Below, in pieces: positions 38,826-48,198 of a DNA stretch of 64,000 nucleotides. A model generated the notes under the pieces. It saw nothing but the letters and a program-made list of their open reading frames with translations. It did not search any database and had not been told where the DNA came from. The translations under genes were made by a program, and so were the position numbers. Positions within the stretch are counted from its first letter, which is position 1, and each line of letters opens with the position of its first letter. The stretch is from Coleofasciculus sp. FACHB-1120. GTDB lineage: Bacteria > Cyanobacteriota > Cyanobacteriia > Cyanobacteriales > FACHB-T130. The stretch is from NCBI RefSeq assembly GCF_014698845.1, contig NZ_JACJTV010000008.1, positions 124,001 through 188,000 on the forward strand. Reading direction: 5' to 3'.

Positions 38826-39325
38826 TCAAACAATCCTCATTAACCCATTAAAACTGGCTGCATTTTTGTCGCCACCCGCAACTGTGAATCTTGCCAACAC
38901 TGTGGGAGACATCCGCCCTGAGGATTCCCAGAAAATTTGAGCATCCTGTCTTCTATCTCAAGTGTAAGCTAGACTACGCAATTGATTCCGGCTACACGGC
39001 AAAGTAGCATTGATTCAGTTCTAACCTATTCGAGGTTGAGTTGTAGCTGCACCCACCAGATGTAACAAAAGCAATTTTTTGGAACGATGCGCCAGCAGAT
39101 ACCAGGAATCGAGGACAAATCAATGACACAATTCCGGGGCTGCCGCTAAATTTAGAATTCGTTTTAAAATGAAAGCCTCAAAGGATTTGCCCAGAGTCAA
39201 GGCGGCACTCTAATCTTATGAGGGATACCTTAATTTTCAAGGTTATAGGAGACTAAAAGAAAAGACTTAAGCTACTCAAATCATCAAGACCGCGCCCGTA
39301 CTATAACAAAAAATCAGGAGGACTT
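38826..39325. other. 500-base divergent spacer
   Basis: No gene was seen. It separates the minus-strand cobK group from the plus-strand nucleotidyltransferase and should hold both promoters. TCAGGAGGACTT just before 39326 is a near-perfect ribosome binding site. Confidence 0.5.
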
Positions 39326-41863
39326 ATGCGAGCAGTGCTGATGGCTGGCGGTTCAGGAACGCGGCTGAGGCCGCTGACGTGCGATCTTCCCAAACCGATG
39401 GTGCCCATTCTGAATCGACCGATTGCAGAACACATCATTAATCTGCTCAAGCGGCATCAAATTACGGAGGTTATCGCCACTCTGCATTATCTCCCTGATG
39501 TCATGCGAGACTACTTCCAGGACGGCAGCGACTTTGGAGTGCAGATCACCTATGCGATTGAAGAAGACCAGCCTTTAGGTACGGCTGGTTGTGTCAAAAA
39601 CATTGCTGAGTTACTAGATGAAACCTTTCTAGTCATTAGCGGCGACAGCGTTACTGATTTTGATTTAACACAGGCAATCGAATTTCACAAAAAACAGAAG
39701 TCAAAAGCGACCCTGATTTTAACCCAGGTTCCAAATCCAATTGAATTTGGTGTAGTAATTACAGATGAAAAACAGAGAATTCGTCGGTTTTTAGAAAAGC
39801 CTTCTTCTAGCGAAATTTTCTCGGATACTGTCAACACCGGCACCTACATTCTGGAACCAGAAGTCCTGCAATATCTCCCCAGTAATCAAGAATCTGACTT
39901 CTCGAAAGACTTATTCCCATTGCTACTAGAAAGAGACGAGCCGATGTACGGCTACGTTGCCCAAGGGTATTGGTGTGATGTAGGTCATTTAGATGCTTAT
40001 CGAGAGTCTCAATATGATGGCTTACATGAAAAAGTTAAATTAGACTTTGCTTACGAGCAAGTGTCTCCAGGATTGTGGATAGGTCAGAATACTCATATCG
40101 ACCCATCAGCCAAAATTGAAGCGCCTGCACTGATCGGGAATAACTGCCGGATTGGGGCACGAGTGCATATCGAACCAGGAACCTCAATTGGCGACAACGT
40201 GACGATTGGAGCTGACGCAAACTTGAAGCGTCCGATTGTCTGGAATGGAGCGATTATTGGCGAGGAAGCGCATCTGCGGGCTTGCGTGATTGGTCGCGGC
40301 ACCAGAGTCGATAGGCGATCGCACGTTTTGGAAGGAGCCGTAGTGGGTTCGCTCTCTACCGTTGGGGAAGAAGCGCAAGTTTCGCCCCAGGTGCGTGTTT
40401 GGCCGAGCAAACAAATTGAATCAGGCGCGACATTAAACATTAACTTGATTTGGGGTCACACCGCTCATCGCAATTTGTTTGGGCAACGAGGTGTGAGTGG
40501 GTTAGCAAATATCGACATCACTCCAGAATTTGCCGTCAAACTGGGTGCAGCTTACGGTTCCACATTAAAGCCCGGTTCCCAGATCACCATTTCCCGCGAC
40601 CAGCGGAATATTTCCCGCATGGTCAGTCGCGCTTTGATTGCTGGTTTGATGTCGGTGGGCATCCACGTCCAAAACCTAGAAGCAACTGCAATCCCCATTT
40701 CCCGCACGGTTATTCCCACTTACTCGGTAGCAGGGGGTATCCACGTGCGGGTACATCCAGATCGACCCGACCACATTTTGATCGAATTTTTTGATCGGCA
40801 GGGCATCAATATCTCGAAAGCCCAAGAGAAAAAAATTGAGGGGGCTTATTTTAAGGAAGACTTACGGCGAGTCCAGATTCAAGAAACTGGAAATGTCGCC
40901 TACCCCAGCCAGGTGCTAGATGTTTACAGCACGGCATTTGAGAACCATCTCAATACGGGGGCAATTCGTAACTCAGGCTCAAAGGTAGTCATTGACTACG
41001 TTTATGCAGTTTCAGGAGCCATTCTGCCGCAACTGTTGGCAAAATTTGGCTGCGATGCTGTGGTACTGAATGCCAGCTTGAATCAAACGGGACTGGCTGC
41101 GGCAGAACGAGAAGCGTTGCTCAATCAGCTGGGTCATGTGGTAGAAGCGTTAAAAGCTAATTTTGGCGTCCAGGTATCCGCAAATGGAGAACAGTTAATT
41201 TTGGTGGATGAATCGGGTACGCCGATTCGCGGTGAAATGTTGACGGCGCTGATGGTTAACATGATTCTGACCGCTCATCCTAGAGGAACGGTAGTGGTGC
41301 CGGTGCATAGCAGCAGTGCGGTAGAACAGATTGCCCGTCGCCACGATGCTAAGGTGATTCGCACGAAGGCAAATCCCACGGCGTTGATGGAGGCGTCTCA
41401 AACGAATCCGAACGTGGTATTGGGAGGCAGTGGGGAAATGGGCTTTATTTTTCCACAGCTGCATCCGGGGTTTGATGCCATGTTCTGCATTGCCAAGATG
41501 ATGGAGATGCTGACGATGCAAGAGCGAAATCTAGCGGCAATCCGCGCCGATCTCCCCCGCGTTTACCACAAGAGCTACACGGTGCGCTGCCCCTGGACGG
41601 CAAAAGGGGCCTTGATGCGCCATTTAGTAGAAACCCACCCAGCCGAACATCTGGAATTAGTGGATGGAGTGAAGATTTGCAACTACCAGGATGATAGCTG
41701 GGTACTAGTGTTGCCCGATGCGGGTGAGCCACAGGTGCATATCTTCGCAAATAGTAATGACCGGGATTGGGTTGATGAAACCTTACGAGAGTATCGCGGT
41801 CGGGTTCAATCGTTTGTTGACCAAGAGGAAGGTGTGGAGGAAGTTAAATTGCAATTGGTGTAG
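39326..41863 (+). CDS. Mannose-1-phosphate guanylyltransferase / phosphomutase fusion
   Basis: An 845-residue fusion protein of sugar-nucleotide synthesis. Domain order: NTP_transferase (about 1-235; [36 protein letters not shown]), left-handed beta-helix hexapeptide repeats (about 250-370; [20 protein letters not shown]), then a phosphomannomutase/phosphoglucomutase-like region (about 380-840; [19 protein letters not shown], where a true mutase would carry the phosphoserine loop). Length matches cyanobacterial homologues (about 842). It probably supplies GDP-mannose or a similar precursor for exopolysaccharide. The start is secured by AGGAGG 7 bases upstream. Confidence 0.92.
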   Translation: MRAVLMAGGSGTRLRPLTCDLPKPMVPILNRPIAEHIINLLKRHQITEVIATLHYLPDVMRDYFQDGSDFGVQITYAIEEDQPLGTAGCVKNIAELLDETFLVISGDSVTDFDLTQAIEFHKKQKSKATLILTQVPNPIEFGVVITDEKQRIRRFLEKPSSSEIFSDTVNTGTYILEPEVLQYLPSNQESDFSKDLFPLLLERDEPMYGYVAQGYWCDVGHLDAYRESQYDGLHEKVKLDFAYEQVSPGLWIGQNTHIDPSAKIEAPALIGNNCRIGARVHIEPGTSIGDNVTIGADANLKRPIVWNGAIIGEEAHLRACVIGRGTRVDRRSHVLEGAVVGSLSTVGEEAQVSPQVRVWPSKQIESGATLNINLIWGHTAHRNLFGQRGVSGLANIDITPEFAVKLGAAYGSTLKPGSQITISRDQRNISRMVSRALIAGLMSVGIHVQNLEATAIPISRTVIPTYSVAGGIHVRVHPDRPDHILIEFFDRQGINISKAQEKKIEGAYFKEDLRRVQIQETGNVAYPSQVLDVYSTAFENHLNTGAIRNSGSKVVIDYVYAVSGAILPQLLAKFGCDAVVLNASLNQTGLAAAEREALLNQLGHVVEALKANFGVQVSANGEQLILVDESGTPIRGEMLTALMVNMILTAHPRGTVVVPVHSSSAVEQIARRHDAKVIRTKANPTALMEASQTNPNVVLGGSGEMGFIFPQLHPGFDAMFCIAKMMEMLTMQERNLAAIRADLPRVYHKSYTVRCPWTAKGALMRHLVETHPAEHLELVDGVKICNYQDDSWVLVLPDAGEPQVHIFANSNDRDWVDETLREYRGRVQSFVDQEEGVEEVKLQLV

Positions 41864-42047
41864 GGTGTTAGGTAATCGGTAATCGGTGAAGAGCGATCGC
41901 TCCTTCATCCTTGGTTATTCGCTGATGACGAATGACTAATCGCGAATAACCAAGTTCCCCGTTACCATACCCATTTTTGAGTCTTCTTTGGTACATTTGT
42001 TCTATCATGAATGAGGCCGCTCGGTTCAGCGCGAGGATCTTGGAGTT

Positions 42048-42578
42048 ATGAACAGCTGCATTTTAATGGCGGAGATTATTCGGGAACCCCAACTTCGTTA
42101 CACGCCGGATACCCAAACGGCGGTTACGGAGATGATGGTACAGTTTCCTGGACTGCGGGCCGAAGACCCCCCGGCAACGGTGAAGGTCGTCGGCTGGGGC
42201 AATTTAGCGCAAGAAATTCAGGGAAGTTTCAAGAAGGGCGATCGCGTTGTCCTTGAAGGTCGCCTGACGATGAACACCACTGAACGAGAAGAGCGGGGAG
42301 AGCGTTTTAAAGAAAAACGCGCCGAGTTAACGGTTTCCCGGATTCACAAAGTGGCAATCGATACAGATTTTGACACTTCGGCAGTTGAATCGACTCCTCC
42401 TAGCAATGTCGTTCCAATGGGTTCTCGTCGCCCGTCATCTGCACCTGCTGATGACAGCGATGGGGGAATGTCTGGCGACTTTTCAACAGAGGAAGCACCG
42501 CCCAGCCGCGTCCCCTCCCGAACGGGCAGCCGTTCTACCCCACCGCCTCAAGGAGATATCGACGACATTCCCTTTTAG
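42048..42578 (+). CDS. ssb: Single-stranded DNA-binding protein (thylakoid-type paralogue)
   Basis: The 176-residue protein has an N-terminal OB-fold (about 1-105; MNSCILMAEIIREPQLRYTPD, VQFPGLRAEDPPATVKVVGWG, FKEKRAELTVSRIHKV), a disordered Ser/Pro-rich linker (about 118-165) and the acidic DDIPF tip that recruits repair proteins. The AEDPPATVKVVGWGN pattern is that of the second, so-called thylakoid-associated, SSB of cyanobacteria rather than the main SSB. Start ATG 42048. It follows a spacer with TAATCGGTAATCGG repeats and a HIP1 hairpin. Confidence 0.9.
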   Translation: MNSCILMAEIIREPQLRYTPDTQTAVTEMMVQFPGLRAEDPPATVKVVGWGNLAQEIQGSFKKGDRVVLEGRLTMNTTEREERGERFKEKRAELTVSRIHKVAIDTDFDTSAVESTPPSNVVPMGSRRPSSAPADDSDGGMSGDFSTEEAPPSRVPSRTGSRSTPPPQGDIDDIPF

Positions 42579-42591
42579 CTGTTATGGCTCA

Positions 42592-42654
42592 TGAGTCATT
42601 AATCCTTAGCAACATATCTTGGCAACATACTTATGGCTAAGGGCTAATGACTCA
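42592..42654. repeat. Imperfect 19-bp inverted repeat after ssb
   Basis: TGAGTCATTAATCCTTAGC (42592-42610) pairs with GCTAAGGGCTAATGACTCA (42636-42654) with two mismatches. It lies between convergent genes and has no T tract. It is likely a dispersed repeat, possibly also a 3'-end stabiliser. Confidence 0.65.
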
Positions 42655-42664
42655 CAATTAACAG

Positions 42665-43224
42665 TTATTTGTGAAGATAATCCTGCAAAAAACCAAAGGG
42701 GTCTTCGTCATCCCAGCAAGGTTCAGGCCACAGCCAGAGAAGATTCTGGTTAATATCTGCTTCAATTTCTTCGCTGTCATCCCGTTCAAATAGCTCTGAG
42801 AGCGCTGTTACGTCTCGCTCTCGTAAAGGCATCAGTGATGCACCTTGAGCGCCTAAGTCATAGCTTTTGCTATTGGTTGAAATGTCATAGGAAATCAGAG
42901 CGTGTTGCTCAGCCACATATCGCCTAGACGGGTCGCGCTCAAGCTTTGAGCGACAGAGAGCAAGTTCTAGGGGAAAGGTGATACTGTCGTTCCTAAATGA
43001 AGGGATAAACATGGGTGCATATTTTGACACTCTCCGGCAGCAGCGATATCGGCGAAGCGATCGCGCATAAAATCTAGAGCGATCGCTCGATTCTGCGGAT
43101 TAAATGCTTTGCCTTTCGCGGCAGCAGAACATTTGGCTTGCCGTTCTAGTCGCCAGCGATCTTTCTTGTCCGTCGGTTCAGTAGATGCACAACCCCTTAC
43201 ACCACCAAAGGAGTGTAAGACCCC
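42665..43224 (-). pseudogene. Frameshifted hypothetical gene
   Basis: The 3' part (43030 to 42665) encodes FIPSFRNDSITFPLELALC...DDEDPFGFLQDYLHK in one frame. Upstream, a different frame is open from 43224 and reads coding-like (TEPTDKKDRWRLERQAK, NPQNRAIALDFMRDRFADIA, AGECQN). Adding one A to the A4 tract at 43022-43025 (plus-strand T4) joins them as AGECQKYAPMFIPSF. A start codon for the upstream part is not evident, so the 5' end may also be lost. If intact in the strain, GTG 43030 could still start a 121-residue product. Family unknown. Confidence 0.55.
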
Positions 43225-43595
43225 TCAATCGAAATAATTATTTTCTTGGTAGGATAGTGTATTTTAACTTTCTGCTCTGCCAGTGTCTATCTATCAATTT
43301 ATGTAGGCACAACTTACATCTTGAACCTAGCGGTTAAAACCGTACAGCGACAGCAAGCACACAAACAAAACCCTTGATTTTCGGTTAATCTGCCTAGATG
43401 GACTGGGAACGCGATCGCCCTAGAATTAGATTTTGAGGGCTTAGGGTAAGATAAGGGACAAAACAATGCCACCTTGACAAGGCAAACTAAGCTTTACAGA
43501 AAGTTACAACTAATCCCTAAGTTTGAGGCAAACTCTGAGGAAGTGAAATAATTTTGTTTAAGTAGCTCTGTTCACTCCTCCTCAAAAAATAGCCT
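43225..43595. other. Spacer upstream of a small membrane protein gene
   Basis: No gene was seen. CTTACAC/GTGTAAG (about 43196-43218) forms a small hairpin at the left edge. One HIP1 site occurs at about 43411. Confidence 0.45.
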
Positions 43596-43898
43596 GTGTT
43601 TCAACTTTTATTCGTTCTGGTTCATGCAATCCAGCCAGTTTTAGTACCTCTATGCTTTTTGTGTGCGTGGATGTTGCTCCTTTTGATTGGCTGGAGTCTA
43701 TTTAGTACGATCTCCACGAGTTTTACCAAAGCTAAACAAATGCACAGTGTACCCTGTAGCAATTGTCGCTATTTTACCGGCGATTATCGGCTTAAGTGTA
43801 CCGTGCAACCGAGTATTGCCCAGACTGAAGAAGCGATTGACTGCTCTGACTATCGCCCAATTCCAGGTTTTTCGTTCCATTCTCAAGACACAATTTGA
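43596..43898 (+). CDS. Small membrane protein with Cys motif, abutting an IS element
   Basis: A 100-residue protein with two hydrophobic helices (FQLLFVLVHAIQPVLVPLCFL, WMLLLLIGWSLFSTI) and a short soluble tail carrying CSNCRYFTGDYRLKCTV and EEAIDCSDYRPIP. Four cysteines (CxxC...C...C) suggest metal binding or disulfides. I recall this type as conserved in cyanobacteria, function unknown. Start GTG 43596. The stop TGA 43896-43898 lies in the TTTGACAC right end of the neighbouring IS element, so the last few residues may not be original. Confidence 0.7.
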   Translation: MFQLLFVLVHAIQPVLVPLCFLCAWMLLLLIGWSLFSTISTSFTKAKQMHSVPCSNCRYFTGDYRLKCTVQPSIAQTEEAIDCSDYRPIPGFSFHSQDTI

Positions 43899-43931
43899 CA
43901 CTGCTCGGCGTAAACGCGCGAGATTCTTTCT

Positions 43932-45125
43932 TCAACCAGTCGATTTGCTCGTTGATGTCACCACCCGCGAGTAGAGATCGGTCTGTCCGAAAGCGTTAAT
44001 TCCGGCGTGCCCCGCCGTATTTAAATCAATACCTGTTTGCCTTAAAGCTTTAGCCAAAATGTTTAGTGCGGCGTTGTGGTCGCGGTCTAATACAGTTCCA
44101 CAGCCACATACATGAGTCCTGACTGATAGCGACTTCTTAACTGTCGCACCGCAGTTAGAACAATCTTGGGATGTATATTGAGGAGCAACAGCAACTACTG
44201 TTTTCCCTTACACCTTCCCTACATACTGCAACCATTGGGCGAACTGTGACCACGCTGCATCACTAATGCTTTTGGCAAGCTTGTGGTTTTTCACCATATT
44301 CTTCACCTGCAAGTCTTCGTAGGCTACGAAATCGCTAGATTTCACCACGCACAACGCCGTTTTTACGGCGAAGTCTTTACGCTGTCTACTGACTTTTAGG
44401 TGTTTTCTTCCTAGCCGATCAATGGCTTTCCGGCGGTTGGCTGATCCTTTCTTTTTCTTAGAAACTCTTCGTTGCAAGCGCTTGAGAGCTTTCTCGCTTT
44501 TTTGAAGATGCCGAGGGTTTGGAACAGTTTCTCCTGTATTGTCAGTGTAGAAATGGGCTAATCCCACATCCAGCCCAACCGCTTTGCCCGTAGGAACGAT
44601 TTTTTCTACTCGTTCTACATTAATGCAGAACTGGCTGTAGTAGCCGTCAGCGCGACGGATTACCCGCACTCGCTTAATCTCTTCGGAAGCGTAGAAATAT
44701 AGGTCGCGAGAGCCGACTAACTTAAACGTTCCAGCTTTAAAGCCATCCGTGAAAGTCAAGTGTCTCTTATCGGAAGAAAGCTTCCACCCGCTAGTCTTGT
44801 ACTCTACAGAGCGAGTACACTTCTTGAACTGCGGGAATCCTTTCTTCCCAGGGGAGTTCGCTTCGCAATTAGCAAAGAAACGTTGAATTGCAATCAGGGC
44901 GCGTTCAGCCGAGGCTTGACGCGCCATTGAGTTAAGCTTCCCTGCCCAATCAAACTTTTTGGCTAATACAGCACATTGTTTGTAGAGGTCAGAGAGCTTA
45001 ATTCCTTGATTGTCCATCCAGTACCGGAGTGCTTTGTTGCGGATAAACTGCGCGGTTCGGATCATGTCGTCAATGACCCGATACTGCTCATGTCTACCTT
45101 TTAACTTGAACTCTAATACAATCAT
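43932..45125 (-). pseudogene. tnpB: TnpB (RuvC-like RNA-guided nuclease) with one in-frame stop
   Basis: A 398-codon frame is interrupted once, by TAA at codon 306 (44208-44210), between WLQYVGKV and GKTVVAVAPQYTSQ. Before the stop: the helical N-terminus, RuvC-I D186 (AVGLDVGLAHF) and RuvC-II E270 (DFVAYEDLQVKNM). After it, in the same frame: the zinc finger CSNCG...VCGCG (322-342), RuvC-III DRDHNAALNIL and a tail ending TSTSKSTG. The rest shows no decay. Truncation at 305 removes the third RuvC residue and the zinc finger, so the product should be inactive unless the stop is read through. TnpB proteins use an RNA made from the element's 3' end. Confidence 0.85.
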
Positions 45126-45141
45126 GGGAATATCCTACCGG

Positions 45142-45167
45142 GTTTATAGCAACTTATGGCTATAAAC
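45142..45167. repeat. Left-end hairpin of the IS element
   Basis: GTTTATAGC (45142-45150) and GCTATAAAC (45159-45167) form a perfect 9-bp stem with loop AACTTATG, 17 bases upstream of the tnpB ATG. Such subterminal hairpins are recognised by the Y1 transposase in this family. Confidence 0.7.
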
Positions 45168-45256
45168 AAAGAAAAATTGCCCTAGAAGGACGGGGCTTTA
45201 AACCCGTAATTTTTGGGTAAGATTACAGCGGGTGTTTTTTTACTCTCTGAATCAGA

Positions 45257-45622
45257 ATGCTAATTCAAAAGCTCAATGACTGCGAGGAATTTATTGCTGG
45301 TGATGCCACTCACTTGAGAGAGTTATTGCATCCAGATAAACAGCCGGTAGAATTGCGTTACAGCTTGGCTCACGCGATTCTGCCGGTGGGACAAACTTCG
45401 ACACCGCATTCGCTAACAACTTCCGAGGTTTACTACATCCTTAGCGGTGCTGGTGAGATGCACATTGATGATGAAACCCAGTTGGTAGAACCTGGGGATA
45501 TGGTGTATATTCCGCCGAATGCCAAGCAATTTATTCACAGTTGCGGAACTGAACCGTTGGTGTTTATCTGTATTGTCGATCCGGCGTGGCGTAAGGAAGA
45601 CGAAACGGTTTACGAAGACTAA
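45257..45622 (+). CDS. Cupin domain protein
   Basis: A 121-residue single-domain beta-barrel protein with the cupin motif 1 remnant TSTPHSLTTSEVYYILSGAGEMHI and motif 2 PGDMVYIPPNAKQFIHSCG. Metal-ligand histidines H53-like (TPHS), E (SEVYY) and the late H (FIHS) are present. Function unspecific: small cupins may be isomerases, dioxygenases or sensors. Start ATG 45257. Confidence 0.88.
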   Translation: MLIQKLNDCEEFIAGDATHLRELLHPDKQPVELRYSLAHAILPVGQTSTPHSLTTSEVYYILSGAGEMHIDDETQLVEPGDMVYIPPNAKQFIHSCGTEPLVFICIVDPAWRKEDETVYED

Positions 45623-46283
45623 GTGAATCAACGCTGGCAAAGTTCATAAATTGCCGCTACTGCCATTTGGTTGCCAGCGATCGCATCGCATTATTTTTGA
45701 ATCGCTTCCTAGACTCGGAAATAGCTGATTCATTCAATGTAAATCTTTAAAACAACAACAGCACTCCAACCAGACTCGCTAAGTGATTTCCTCTTATGGG
45801 CAATTCGACGTGGAGTTGCACTAACTTACAAAGTTTAGTTGCATCGCTCCCTAGTCACTAGCTTAGGAAATATCAGCCTTCTGGATGAGTGCTGCTGTTG
45901 TTGGATGAGACAGATGTTAAATGAAACAGCGTTTTTACCTCTCAAGTCGTATGTGAACCGCGCTGTAGAATCTGTCAGGGAAGCTGTTTAGCTTCATATT
46001 TTTACTTTAGCAGGCATCTCCAGAAGCACCAGTAAATGAAACCAAAATTCATCTATTTGCAGGGAGATACTATTCAGATTATGAAACAAAGTTAAGTAAG
46101 AATCGTGGGGATGAAGGATACGAGTGCGATCGCATCTACCAAACCCATATAAGTCCGTAGCAGAGAATCCTGGGGCGATAGGAACCTACAGAACGTGGAT
46201 TAAGTAGGGGCATGGCATAAAAAAGCCCCTACCCAAGAAATCGGAGATTAATTAATCCACCGTTAACTGCTCATTACGAATCT
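45623..46283. other. 660-base spacer with the second copy of a hairpin repeat
   Basis: No gene was seen. Contains HIP1-like GCGATCGCATCGC at about 45678 and the GTAGGGGC hairpin repeat at 46204-46232 just downstream of the ParA gene's 3' end. Confidence 0.5.
46204..46232 (-). repeat. Dispersed hairpin repeat, copy 2 (GTAGGGGC/GCCCCTAC)
   Basis: On the minus strand the arms GTAGGGGC and GCCCCTAC enclose a T-rich loop ending TGCCAT, matching the copy at 5223-5252 almost base for base. It lies about 50 bases after the stop of the minus-strand ParA gene and might also end its transcript. Confidence 0.7.
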
Positions 46284-47225
46284 TTAATCGAGGTTGGCTA
46301 AGTTCACCTTGGCTTCTGGAGCCTGATACACCCCACCAGAAACCTGTAACTTCTGCAAAAATTCTTGGGTTAACTTAAAAAATGCTTTAGAGCCAGATGA
46401 ATTGGGGTTGTTGAGACTCACCGGGGTAAAACTATCAACCGCCTTAGAGACATTCACATCCATTGGAATGCGGGTTTTGAAAATTTGAGCCGGGGTAAAA
46501 TCTTCAGTGACTCGCTGCATTACTTGCTGGTAATATCTTCCGGTGAGTATATTCCCTGACATAATAAAGACAATTCCCATCAGTCGGAGATTGAGTAAGC
46601 CATCCAAATTATGGCTTTCTTTGAGCTTATTAATCCGTCTTTCTAGCAGTTGAATTCCTACAACAGATAAAGGTTCTGGTCTAGCTGGTAGCAAGTAGAA
46701 ATTACTAGCAACAATCCCGCTACGAGTTAAAAGATTGTAGCCAGGAGCGCAGTCCAGAATAATGAAGTCGTAATCTTTAATTACCGGCTGTAAAATCCCT
46801 CTGACTAATTGCTTTTCAAACTCATTCCAAACTTGAATGAAATTACTATTGCCATCCCTTAGCGCTCTTTCATGGAGCATCTCAGACACTAAAAATTCAT
46901 CGTAGAGGTCTATATCCCCCGGTAATAAATCCAGCCCTTTAACCGTGCAAACGTAAGGCTGAATAATATCTTGAATTGAAAGATTGCTTGGACTATCGGG
47001 TTTAACTGCTTTATAAACCAGTTGTCTCAACGTGCGTTTTTCTTTCCGGCTCTTTCCAAAGTCCTGTGGGGACATCAGGCTGAGCGTAGCACTGATCTGC
47101 GTGTCTAAATCGACGACTAGAACCCGCTTCCCATGATGTTTGGCTAAACAAGTCGCCAAGTTGACACTGAGAGTCGTCTTACCGACGCCGCCTTTCATGT
47201 TTACCGTTGCAATTACATATCCCAT
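46284..47225 (-). CDS. ParA-family ATPase
   Basis: A 313-residue ParA/MinD-type ATPase with deviant Walker A KGGVGKTT (11-18), VVDLDTQISAT (Walker A', about 37-47), Walker B FIILDCAPGYN and a C-terminal extension (EAKVNLANLD). ParA ATPases move DNA, carboxysomes or protein clusters on the nucleoid. The cyanobacterial carboxysome-positioning McdA is one member, but I see no McdB gene next to it. It is divergent from the HHL1-like gene with a 334-base gap. Start ATG 47225. Confidence 0.9.
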   Translation of the reverse strand: MGYVIATVNMKGGVGKTTLSVNLATCLAKHHGKRVLVVDLDTQISATLSLMSPQDFGKSRKEKRTLRQLVYKAVKPDSPSNLSIQDIIQPYVCTVKGLDLLPGDIDLYDEFLVSEMLHERALRDGNSNFIQVWNEFEKQLVRGILQPVIKDYDFIILDCAPGYNLLTRSGIVASNFYLLPARPEPLSVVGIQLLERRINKLKESHNLDGLLNLRLMGIVFIMSGNILTGRYYQQVMQRVTEDFTPAQIFKTRIPMDVNVSKAVDSFTPVSLNNPNSSGSKAFFKLTQEFLQKLQVSGGVYQAPEAKVNLANLD

Positions 47226-47559
47226 TTATTAGCTCCTCTCAAGCCTACGCCCCGCTAGATACAAAGCGAATCGCAGTCACTCAATCCCTGGTCAACTGTT
47301 ACAGCCTTAATAATAATCTTGGATTCGCCGTCGTAAGGCAATAGTGCGATATGAGAGTTGCGACGATTTGGGATCGCGGTGTTCCGTTGGTCATGGATAT
47401 CGCCTCTCAAAGCGGAATCTCTCCAGAATAGCGATTATAAGCGCGATCGCTTCTCTTACCCTACAGCGTTTGCCCAGCACTTGCGCTGAAATCAACTCTC
47501 CCAGAATTCTGAAAATTATGTAAACTTTTATCAATAAAACAAAAAAGCGATCGGTATCT
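47226..47559. other. Divergent spacer
   Basis: No gene was seen in 334 bases. It holds the promoters of the ParA gene (left) and the HHL1-like gene (right) and a HIP1 site at about 47443. Confidence 0.45.
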
Positions 47560-47994
47560 ATGACAACTAATAGTGGATTTGGCAAAGTTCAAAAAACTAA
47601 AAAAGCTCCCAAAAGCTCCACCAAACGCGCCGAAGCATCCAAAAAGTACGACAAGATGAAGGGCGAAGGAGTACCCGAATTCAATATTTACATTCGCATC
47701 CAAGGTAAAAAAAACTGGTTTCCAGTCGGTTCCCTAGCGGTGAATCGCACCAGTAAGATTAATCAAGCCATCTTCGACACCCAGGAAGACTTACGCCAAG
47801 GAGCCTTCCGTCTATTTCCCGTCCTCCGCAAGAACCAGAACAATTTGGAATACGGCTATCGCCTCAAGGGTTCTGAATATGCAGATGAGCCAATCCAAGT
47901 TGCCGTTCCTCCTCAGCCATCTGTACCGAACGCGATCCAAGCAACGATCGATAAGCTGAAAAACAGCTTCTCTGCTCTCCTGAAACGGGGTTAA
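47560..47994 (+). CDS. HHL1-like protein
   Basis: The 144-residue protein has a very basic N-terminus (about 8-40, KVQKTKKAPKSSTKRAE) and a conserved core EFNIYIRIQGKKNWFPVGSLAVNRTSKINQAIF...DLRQGAFRLFPVL. That core matches what I remember of HHL1, the plant thylakoid protein needed for photosystem II repair in high light, and its cyanobacterial homologues. The plant protein has extra membrane segments; this one has only a mildly hydrophobic C-terminus. A role in light-stress repair is inference. Confidence 0.65.
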   Translation: MTTNSGFGKVQKTKKAPKSSTKRAEASKKYDKMKGEGVPEFNIYIRIQGKKNWFPVGSLAVNRTSKINQAIFDTQEDLRQGAFRLFPVLRKNQNNLEYGYRLKGSEYADEPIQVAVPPQPSVPNAIQATIDKLKNSFSALLKRG

Positions 47995-48198
47995 TTTGTT
48001 TAGTGCAAGGATGCGATCGCTTTCTTCGGATAGGGGCATACATACAGAGCGATCGCATCCAAATCACTTTTGCCACTGCCAGTTGAGCAGACGCTAAACT
48101 TTAAAAGGAACTTGACCCATGTCCTTAAGAAGCGGTCAATACCCTAATACGAAAAACCTCGCTCTGAGGACAATCAGATAGGTTTAAGGTTTCAATGA

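Larger units (their letters stand above)
43893..45200 (-). mobile_element. IS200/IS605-type (IS1341-like, tnpB-only) element
   Basis: The element contains tnpB but no tnpA transposase. The right end has a subterminal hairpin CTCGGCGTAAACGCGCGAG (43904-43922), then GTGTCAA on the minus strand, typical of this family. The left side has the hairpin GTTTATAGC/GCTATAAAC (45142-45167) and a GCCCTAG...GGGGC stem just beyond. There are no terminal inverted repeats or target duplication, as expected for a Y1-transposed element. Without tnpA, movement would need a transposase in trans. The left limit is uncertain by tens of bases. Confidence 0.75.

Noticed and set aside
38826-39325. Cobalamin riboswitch near cobK
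   Set aside because: No B12-box-like conserved core was found by eye upstream of the cobK group.
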